The notes under the pieces were generated by a model, which worked only from the letters and a program-made list of their open reading frames with translations, made no database searches and was not told where the DNA came from. A stretch of 5,416 nucleotides of DNA from an uncultured Lachnospiraceae bacterium (GTDB lineage Bacteria; Bacillota; Clostridia; Lachnospirales; Lachnospiraceae). This document shows, piece by piece, positions 1-5,416 of the stretch (position 1 is its first letter; every line of letters starts with the position of its first letter). The position numbers and the translations under genes are program-made. The DNA is taken from NCBI GenBank assembly GCA_900554925.1, contig USJG01000154.1, positions 1 through 5,416 on the forward strand. The letters run 5' to 3'.

Positions 1-7
1 GATTAGA

Positions 8-57
8 AAAGACCTCATAAAGAGGATTCTTCCTCTCTACAAGGTCTTTGTTTTTTT
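8..57. terminator. Rho-independent terminator after purL, probably bidirectional
   Basis: An outer 8-bp stem pairs 8-15 (AAAGACCT) with 42-49 (AGGTCTTT). A symmetrical 5x5 internal loop follows, then a 6-bp inner stem pairs 21-26 (AGAGGA) with 31-36 (TCCTCT) around a 4-nt loop. Read on the plus strand the hairpin is followed by a run of seven T (51-57), the stronger orientation. Read on the minus strand it begins 14 nt after the purL stop codon and is followed by the shorter tract TTTTCTAATC. It therefore most likely ends purL transcription and also a convergent plus-strand gene to the left of the window. That neighbour is inferred, not seen. Confidence 0.85.
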
Positions 58-63
58 AGTCTT

Positions 64-3000
64 TTATTTAAAATATTCAACACCGGATTCAAAAATCTTC
101 AAATCCTGCTCCCCGTAAATATTGATGGCAACCCCATCTCCGCGTCGTTCCACGTGGGCCATCTTGCCAAGGCACCGGCCATCGGGTGAGGTAATTCCTT
201 CAATGGACGCATAGGAACCATTGATGTTCCACTCTTCATCCATGGTAACATTTCCATTGATATCTGCATACTGGGTAGCTACCTGTCCGTTTGCAAAGAG
301 TTTATCGATCCATTCCTTCGGTGCGACAAAGCGGCCTTCCCCATGAGAAGCAGGCGTTACATAGGTTTTACCAGGGACAGCGCCCTGCAGCCAGGGTGAC
401 TTATTGGAAACTACCTTTGTATACACCATCTTGGATATATGACGGTTAATAGTATTAAAGGTCAGTGTGGGAGAATCCTCCTTCTGTCCTGTAATCTCGC
501 CAAAGGGCACCAGCCCCAGCTTGATCAGTGCCTGGAATCCATTACAGATGCCAAGGGCCAGGCCGTCTCTTTCATTTAAAAGCTTCATTACCGCTTCCTT
601 AATATGCTCATTCTGGAAGGCAGTTGCAAAGAACTTCGCGCTTCCGTCAGGTTCATCACCTGCTGAGAAACCGCCAGGGAACATAATGATCTGTGCCCTG
701 TCTATATCCTTTTTAAACACTTCAACCGACTCTCTGATATCCTCTGCGGACTGATTTTTAAATACTCTGGTCACCACCTCTGCTCCGGCTGCTTTAAATG
801 CCCTGGCACTGTCATATTCGCAGTTGGTTCCCGGAAATACAGGTATAAATACAGTAGGTCTTGCCACTTTATTCTTGCAGACATAAATCTGATCTGCCTG
901 ATACAGCTTGCTTTCTACCGGCTCAGTACCTTTTTGCGCTTTGGTAGGGAATACCTTTTCTAACTTGGATTTCCATGCATCTAATGCTTCCTCCATAGTT
1001 ACCGTTACATCCCTGTAGGTAAATACCCCTTTGTCATTTACAAAAGCTGCCTTTCTGAAATTCATCTCTTCGGCTTCTCCGCTGTCCTCCTTCTCGGCAA
1101 ACAGCGCTTCGGCATCCTGGCTGCTCATTTCAACAACAATATCGCCCAGGCAGTTTTCAAACAGATCAGATGCCTTTAATTCCTCATCAAAGCTGACGCC
1201 CAACTGATTGCCGAAAGCCATTTTGCTTACTCCCGCCACAAGTCCATTGGAATCCAGGGCATAAGCTGCTTTTACCCTGCCTTCCCGCATCAGCTTTGTA
1301 ATGTAACGGTAAGTCTGCATCACATGCTCATATACCGGTATATCATATTCATCCTTATCAAACCAGAACTGTACCAGAACATCCCCTGCCTCCTTAAGCT
1401 CCGGTGTGACAATATCATTTTTCTGTGCAACGTCAACTGCAAAGGAAACCAGGGTAGGAGGAACATCAATATCGTTGAAGGTTCCAGACATACTGTCCTT
1501 GCCGCCAATGGAGGGAAGTCCATAGCCTATCTGTGCATCATAAGCGCCAAGAAGCGCCGCAAAAGGCTGGCTCCATCTTTCCGGGTCGGCAGTCATGCGT
1601 CTGAAATATTCCTGGAATGTAAAACGGATCTTACTAAAATCACCGCCTGCTGCTACAATCTTAGCCATAGATTCTGTCACTGCGTAGACAGCTCCATGAT
1701 AAGGGCTCCATTTGGAAAGACAGGGATCAAACCCATAACTCATCATGGTGACAGTGTCGGTTTTTCCCTTTAATACCGGCAGCCTGGCAACCATAGTCTG
1801 GGTCTCTGTCAACTGATATTTACCGCCATAGGGCATCAGTACGCTTCCCGCCCCAATGGAAGAATCAAACATTTCCACAAGGCCTTTTTGAGAACATACA
1901 TTAAGGTCATTTAACAGTCTGAGCCATGCAGCTTTCATATCATTATTGTCCAATGCTTTCTGCACGTCTGAAACAGCAATTTTTCTAAAATAATTATTCT
2001 CAGGGTCAGGAATATCAACGGTAACATTGGTCTCCTGATGGGCGCCGTTGGTATTAAGGAAGGCTCTGGAAATATTGACAATTTCCTTTCCTCTCCATTT
2101 TAATACCAGTCTGGGTTCTTTGGTAACCACTGCAACCGGAACCGCCTCAAGGTTTTCCTCTGCCGCATAGCCTAAAAATACATCTACATTCTTAGGATCC
2201 ACTACCACTGCCATTCTTTCCTGTGATTCGGAAATTGCCAGCTCCGTACCGTCAAGACCTGCATATTTCTTGGGTACTTTATCAAGGTCTACTATAAGAC
2301 CGTCTGCCAGCTCTCCAATTGCCACAGAAACTCCGCCTGCGCCAAAGTCGTTGCATTTCTTGATGATCCTGCTGACCTCTCCTCTGCGGAAAAGTCTCTG
2401 TATCTTGCGCTCCGTAGGTGCGTTGCCCTTCTGTACCTCTGCGCCGCATTTTTCAATAGAGCTTTCTGTATGTACCTTGGAGGAACCGGTAGCGCCGCCG
2501 CAGCCATCCCGCCCTGTTCTTCCCCCAAGAAGAATAATGACGTCATCGGGATCAGAATTTTCCCTGATCACATTCTTTCGTGGAGCAGCCCCCATTACAG
2601 CGCCGATCTCCATGCGCTTTGCCACATAATCGGGGTGATAGATTTCTTTTACGTATCCTGTGGCAAGCCCGATCTGATTCCCATAAGAAGAATATCCGCT
2701 GGCTGCTCCCCTTACCAGCTTCTTCTGGGACAGCTTACCCTTTAATGTTTCTGATACAGGAACGGTAGGATCAGCCGCACCGGTCACACGCATTGCCTGA
2801 TATACATACCCTCTGCCTGACAAAGGATCTCTGATAGCGCCTCCAAGACAGGTAGCCGCACCGCCGAAGGGTTCAATTTCTGTAGGATGGTTGTGGGTTT
2901 CATTTTTGAAAAATACCAGCCACTCTTCTGTCACTGGGCCATCGCCATAATCCATCTTAACAGGAACAACTACCGAGCAGGCGTTGATCTCATCTGATTC

Positions 3001-3888
3001 TTCCATATCCTGCAGCTTTCCGTCCTTTTTCAGCTTGCGCATAGCCATCAGCGCCAAATCCATGAGGCAGACAAATTTATCGCTCCTGCCTTCAAAAATT
3101 TCACTTCTGGTATCCAGATAACTTTGATAAGTGGTTTCAAGAGGCGTTTTGTAGTAGCCTTCCTTAAATTCAATATTTTTAAGTTCCGTAGAAAAAGTAG
3201 TATGCCGGCAATGGTCTGACCAGTAAGTATCAAGCACCCTTATTTCTGTCATGGTAGGGTCCCTGTGTTCTTCCCCTGCATAATACTTTTGAATATGGAG
3301 GAAATCCTTAAAGGTCATGGCCAGCTCAAGACTGTCATAAAGCTCACGCAGCTTATCCTCGGCCATTTTTGCAAAACCGTCAAACACGATCACATCAGCA
3401 GGATCTTCATACTCATCAATGAGAGTGTCCGGCTTTTCCATTCCGGTTTCCCTTGAGTCAACCGGGTTAATGCAATATGCTTTAATCTTTTCAAATTCAT
3501 TATCAGAAACATCGCCAACGATCATATAGGTAGTTGCTGTTCTAATGATCGGTTCCTCATCCTCTTTCAGGAACTTCACACACTGCATGGCTGAATCCGC
3601 ACGCTGATCAAACTGTCCCGGCAGATACTCTACGCTGAATACTTTCGAATCAGCGGGAATCTCGATTTTTTCTCTATAGAGAATATCCACCGGCGGTTCT
3701 GAAAACACAGTCCGCACAGCGCGTTCAAAGGTTTCCTCCGAAAGCTTCTCCACATCATAGCGGATAAACACCCGAACCTCCCTGACGCCTTCAATTCCCA
3801 GATAACTGCCGATTTCTTCCTTCAGCTCCCTTGCCGCTGCCGCAAAGGGAGCTTTCTTTTCTACATAGATACGCTTTACGTTTCCCAT
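64..3888 (-). CDS. purL: Phosphoribosylformylglycinamidine synthase, single-chain (FGAM synthase)
   Basis: Cytosolic enzyme of step 4 of purine synthesis: FGAR + glutamine + ATP gives FGAM + glutamate + ADP + Pi. The 1274 residues match the large one-chain form that fuses PurS-like, PurL and PurQ parts; overall style fits the clade II type of clostridia and streptococci. Visible order: PurS-like N-terminus (about 1-150); linker with TYWSDHCRHTTF (221-232); first synthase half with FFKNETHNHPTEIEPFGGAA (326-345), GRTGRDGCGGATG (456-468) and NDFGAGGVS (513-521); second half with SIGGKDSMSG (793-802); glutaminase from about 1010 with FPGTNCE (1018-1024), nucleophile Cys1115 in GICNGFQ, HGEGR (1182-1186), and His1245/Glu1247 in MAHVER, equivalent to the usual PHPER. 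No key residue seems lost. The ATG is fixed by an in-frame TAA just upstream and the typical N-terminus. It has its own promoter and terminator, so probably forms a one-gene unit rather than part of a pur operon. Confidence 0.98.
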   Translation of the reverse strand: MGNVKRIYVEKKAPFAAAARELKEEIGSYLGIEGVREVRVFIRYDVEKLSEETFERAVRTVFSEPPVDILYREKIEIPADSKVFSVEYLPGQFDQRADSAMQCVKFLKEDEEPIIRTATTYMIVGDVSDNEFEKIKAYCINPVDSRETGMEKPDTLIDEYEDPADVIVFDGFAKMAEDKLRELYDSLELAMTFKDFLHIQKYYAGEEHRDPTMTEIRVLDTYWSDHCRHTTFSTELKNIEFKEGYYKTPLETTYQSYLDTRSEIFEGRSDKFVCLMDLALMAMRKLKKDGKLQDMEESDEINACSVVVPVKMDYGDGPVTEEWLVFFKNETHNHPTEIEPFGGAATCLGGAIRDPLSGRGYVYQAMRVTGAADPTVPVSETLKGKLSQKKLVRGAASGYSSYGNQIGLATGYVKEIYHPDYVAKRMEIGAVMGAAPRKNVIRENSDPDDVIILLGGRTGRDGCGGATGSSKVHTESSIEKCGAEVQKGNAPTERKIQRLFRRGEVSRIIKKCNDFGAGGVSVAIGELADGLIVDLDKVPKKYAGLDGTELAISESQERMAVVVDPKNVDVFLGYAAEENLEAVPVAVVTKEPRLVLKWRGKEIVNISRAFLNTNGAHQETNVTVDIPDPENNYFRKIAVSDVQKALDNNDMKAAWLRLLNDLNVCSQKGLVEMFDSSIGAGSVLMPYGGKYQLTETQTMVARLPVLKGKTDTVTMMSYGFDPCLSKWSPYHGAVYAVTESMAKIVAAGGDFSKIRFTFQEYFRRMTADPERWSQPFAALLGAYDAQIGYGLPSIGGKDSMSGTFNDIDVPPTLVSFAVDVAQKNDIVTPELKEAGDVLVQFWFDKDEYDIPVYEHVMQTYRYITKLMREGRVKAAYALDSNGLVAGVSKMAFGNQLGVSFDEELKASDLFENCLGDIVVEMSSQDAEALFAEKEDSGEAEEMNFRKAAFVNDKGVFTYRDVTVTMEEALDAWKSKLEKVFPTKAQKGTEPVESKLYQADQIYVCKNKVARPTVFIPVFPGTNCEYDSARAFKAAGAEVVTRVFKNQSAEDIRESVEVFKKDIDRAQIIMFPGGFSAGDEPDGSAKFFATAFQNEHIKEAVMKLLNERDGLALGICNGFQALIKLGLVPFGEITGQKEDSPTLTFNTINRHISKMVYTKVVSNKSPWLQGAVPGKTYVTPASHGEGRFVAPKEWIDKLFANGQVATQYADINGNVTMDEEWNINGSYASIEGITSPDGRCLGKMAHVERRGDGVAINIYGEQDLKIFESGVEYFK

Positions 3889-3900
3889 TGTGAATTAAAT

Positions 3901-3908
3901 CTTCCTCC
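3901..3908 (-). promoter_or_regulatory. Shine-Dalgarno of purL with long spacing
   Basis: On the minus strand GGAGGAAG precedes the purL ATG. The GGAGG core (3904-3908) lies 15 nt from the ATG, longer than the common 5-9 nt. No alternative start is available between them, because an in-frame TAA sits three codons before the ATG, so this is the only credible ribosome binding site. Confidence 0.7.
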
Positions 3909-3925
3909 ATTTACTGATTTCATAT

Positions 3926-3952
3926 TAATGATACTTTACAATACTTTCATTA
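3926..3952. repeat. Short direct and inverted repeats over the purL start site, possible operator
   Basis: A 7-bp direct repeat ATACTTT occurs at 3931-3937 and 3941-3947, a period of exactly 10 bp. It is framed by an inverted repeat, TAATGA at 3926-3931 and TCATTA at 3947-3952, which runs into the -10 box. Position at and just downstream of the predicted transcription start is where a repressor could act. The stretch is AT-rich, so chance is a real alternative, and it does not look like the Bacillus PurR box (CGAA-containing) that I know. Confidence 0.3.
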
Positions 3953-3976
3953 TACCGGATTCATGGTATTTTGCAA
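3949..3976 (-). promoter_or_regulatory. Sigma-A-type promoter of purL
   Basis: Read on the minus strand, TTGCAA (3971-3976, 4 of 6 to TTGACA) and a perfect TATAAT (3949-3954) are separated by 16 nt. Transcription should start near 3942, giving a leader of about 54 nt before the purL ATG, too short for a purine riboswitch plus expression platform. The promoter lies wholly in the 105-nt gap after the upstream AstE/AspA-like gene. No convincing terminator ends that gene, so read-through from upstream may add to purL transcription. Confidence 0.75.
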
Positions 3977-3993
3977 GACAAACCGCAACTGCA

Positions 3994-4935
3994 TTACAAG
4001 TGAAGCCTGTGTATCAGGCGATAGACAATATCCCCCTGGGATGCCAGCGCTTCTGTATGGGCAAAAAATACAATGCCATCCGTAGGAGCCGCTATGGTTT
4101 GTCTGACAAACCCTTCATAAGGATCGATCACCTCTGCCAGTATCTGTCCATACCTTACATCTTCACCGGGCTTTGCAAGCCCTCTGAAGATCCCCCCGGC
4201 TTCCGCGTAAACATCCGTCAGGTCCTGTTCCATGATCACATGGCTGATATAACCGCTATGACTTTCATACTTTATGATTCCCATTCTGGTAAGAAAGCGA
4301 AGCACCGCCGCAACTGCCTGTCTGGCACTTTCCTGGTCAATGGAACTGTTTTTATTGGTATACAGGGAAAAAGCCGATGTCATATCATTCTGCCAGTTGT
4401 AATTCAGTGTTTTGGTGTCTATGGGGCTTGGTTTTCTGACCAGAACATAGGGAAGTCCAAATAAATTTGCCAGGGAGGTATTCTGATACCCTGTTTCCAT
4501 CATTCTTATATGGGGAACAAACTCTCCCGTTATATAAGAGCTGGTAAGCTGGATTCCGTAGGTATATTCTCTGATTTTTTCAAAAACGCCACCGGCGATC
4601 CGGTCTATGGTATCCCCATCTTCCCTTCCCGGAAACCCTCTGTTAATATCCATATCCTCCACGCCAAAGAATCTTCTGTTTACATGGAAGGCCATGCTGT
4701 TAACAACAGGAATAATCAAAATTTTCTTATTGGCATTAATGCATCCCCTGGTCTCTAATCCCTTTAAAACCTGAACCAGTTGGGAACAAATGTACATTTG
4801 CTGTATCTCGTTTCCCCGTGCTGAGCCAAGGATGCATGCCGCCGGGAGCGCTCCTTCCTTTCCAAAGCGGTATCCCTGCACTACCATATCCTCCCGATAA
4901 GGAGAGTGGACTCTGTAAATTTCCTCTTTATACAT
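3994..4935 (-). CDS. AstE/AspA-superfamily protein with degenerate active site (probable pseudoenzyme)
   Basis: A 313-residue protein with the layout of succinylglutamate desuccinylase/aspartoacylase (M14-like zinc hydrolase): N-terminal metallohydrolase fold (about 1-220) and C-terminal barrel/lipoyl-like domain (about 240-310). Recognisable are GSARGNE (37-43), the place of the zinc motif GxHGNE; DMDINRGFPG (94-103), the substrate-binding NRxFPG; and GIQLTSSYITGEFVPHIR (127-144), the place of the DLHT zinc motif. In this family zinc is held by His, Glu, His and a later Glu is catalytic. Here these read Arg40, Glu43, Thr131 and, by hand alignment, Tyr192, so hydrolysis is unlikely while a substrate pocket may remain. 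No signal peptide or membrane segment is evident, so it is probably cytosolic. It starts 3 nt after the upstream paralog, whose last codons contain its Shine-Dalgarno, pointing to coupled translation and perhaps a heteromeric complex. Family assignment is confident; substrate and role are unknown. Confidence 0.88.
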   Translation of the reverse strand: MYKEEIYRVHSPYREDMVVQGYRFGKEGALPAACILGSARGNEIQQMYICSQLVQVLKGLETRGCINANKKILIIPVVNSMAFHVNRRFFGVEDMDINRGFPGREDGDTIDRIAGGVFEKIREYTYGIQLTSSYITGEFVPHIRMMETGYQNTSLANLFGLPYVLVRKPSPIDTKTLNYNWQNDMTSAFSLYTNKNSSIDQESARQAVAAVLRFLTRMGIIKYESHSGYISHVIMEQDLTDVYAEAGGIFRGLAKPGEDVRYGQILAEVIDPYEGFVRQTIAAPTDGIVFFAHTEALASQGDIVYRLIHRLHL

Positions 4936-4938
4936 GAT

Positions 4939-5416
4939 TTATTCCTCCCCGATACCTGTAAGTATTCTGGCCAGCAGAGAGCCTTCTCTGACAAAGGGAT
5001 ATTCTCTTAAGGTAAACACCAGCCCGCCCTTTTCTGCCCTGATCTCCTCTAATATCTTCCCCTCAAGGGGACTTACGATTTCTCCTAATTTGTCGCCTTT
5101 TCTCACATAATGATTATGTTCTATGGCAGGCAGGAACACACCGGTGATCCTGGCACGTATAAAATCAACCTCGCCATCTGTGGAAATGGCAGGATATTGA
5201 ATCTCTCCCACCTCTCCTTCCCACATACCAAGGAATTTCATCAAATGAAAAATACCTTCCACCACCTGATTGCCGTACCCCCGGTCTATTCTGGTTCCTA
5301 CACCCATCTCCACTACCATGGACGGTACCCCCAGCATATTCATGGAATGAGCCAGGGTCGATTCATGGACAGTGGCCGAGGCATTCATCCAGACCATATC
5401 TGCATTTAAAAGTTTT
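4939..5416 (-). CDS. Succinylglutamate desuccinylase/aspartoacylase family protein, C-terminal part (5' end off window)
   Basis: Partial gene. The frame stays open to the right edge, with six codons (KLLNAD) upstream of the first ATG in view (5395-5397), so that ATG is internal and the metal-binding N-terminal half lies outside. The visible 158 residues begin in the hydrolase domain: NASATVHESTLAHSMNMLGV, then PSMVVEMGVGTRID, where the Glu encoded at 5308-5310 matches the family's catalytic glutamate, followed by a helix ending near LGMW. From about 5200 leftward comes the C-terminal barrel domain, with RKGDKLGEIVSPLEG resembling PGEDVRYGQILAEVIDPYEG of the downstream gene. Known members cleave N-acyl amino acids (N-succinylglutamate, N-acetylaspartate) or related amides with zinc; the substrate here cannot be told. 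This member looks catalytically competent as far as it can be seen. It ends IGEE-stop, 3 nt before the next gene's start. Confidence 0.9.
   Translation of the reverse strand, partial: KLLNADMVWMNASATVHESTLAHSMNMLGVPSMVVEMGVGTRIDRGYGNQVVEGIFHLMKFLGMWEGEVGEIQYPAISTDGEVDFIRARITGVFLPAIEHNHYVRKGDKLGEIVSPLEGKILEEIRAEKGGLVFTLREYPFVREGSLLARILTGIGEE
4944..4950 (-). promoter_or_regulatory. Shine-Dalgarno of the second AstE/AspA-like gene, inside the end of the first
   Basis: GGGGAGG on the minus strand, 8 nt before the ATG at 4935. It is formed by the last sense codons (Gly-Glu-Glu) of the upstream gene, so ribosomes ending the first gene stand on the initiation site of the second. This fixes the ATG choice and supports translational coupling of the pair. 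Confidence 0.85.

Noticed and set aside
1324..1773. Plus-strand open frame of 149 codons inside purL
   Set aside because: It lies wholly within the conserved purL coding sequence on the other strand, and its cysteine-rich, low-order composition is typical of an antisense frame.
2270..2768. Several overlapping plus- and minus-strand frames inside purL
   Set aside because: All overlap the conserved synthase domain of purL; their serine/proline-rich translations show no domain and no initiation signals.
3889..3948. Possible purine riboswitch in the purL leader
   Set aside because: The predicted leader is only about 54 nt, and no three-stem aptamer or downstream terminator is visible.
3971..3993. 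Possible terminator after the AstE/AspA-like gene
   Set aside because: Only a 4-bp stem (TTGC/GCAA) with a 10-nt loop and no T run is present; this is too weak, and it overlaps the purL -35 box.
3928..4464. Plus-strand open frame of 178 codons opposite the AstE/AspA-like gene
   Set aside because: It is antisense to a gene with clear family motifs, its own translation shows no recognisable domain, and no good ribosome site was seen. It is a shadow frame.
4939..5397. Complete short gene starting at the ATG at 5395-5397
   Set aside because: The frame is open past this ATG to the window edge, and family architecture requires an N-terminal zinc-binding half, so the ATG is internal to a longer gene.

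Overview
The window holds three protein-coding genes, all on the minus strand, with tight Shine-Dalgarno sequences, a perfect TATAAT -10 box and a hairpin/T-tract terminator. The moderate base composition, the large single-chain clade II-type PurL (N-terminus MGNVKRIYVEKK) and the style of the expression signals suggest a low-to-mid GC Firmicute, most likely a clostridium of the Lachnospiraceae kind. That assignment is an inference from resemblance to remembered families, not a database result.

In transcription order (right to left): (1) 5416-4939 is the C-terminal half of a succinylglutamate desuccinylase/aspartoacylase (AstE/AspA, zinc carboxypeptidase-like) protein, whose start lies beyond the right edge. 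(2) 4935-3994 is a complete second protein of the same superfamily, 3 nt downstream, whose Shine-Dalgarno lies inside the last codons of gene 1. (3) A 105-nt intergenic stretch (3993-3889) carries a good sigma-A-type promoter and small repeats over the start site. (4) 3888-64 is purL, the 1274-residue phosphoribosylformylglycinamidine synthase of purine synthesis. (5) A strong hairpin at 8-57 ends the purL transcript and is T-tailed on the plus strand, so it probably also serves a convergent gene off the left edge.

The two AstE/AspA-type genes look like a translationally coupled paralogous pair. The visible part of the upstream gene keeps the catalytic glutamate (VVEMGVG), whereas the downstream complete gene has lost both zinc-ligand histidines and the catalytic glutamate, while keeping the NRxFPG substrate-binding motif and the C-terminal barrel domain. 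It is therefore a candidate pseudoenzyme partner, and this is the most interesting point in the window. purL appears functionally unrelated to the pair and has its own promoter. No RNA genes, mobile elements, CRISPR arrays or riboswitches were seen.
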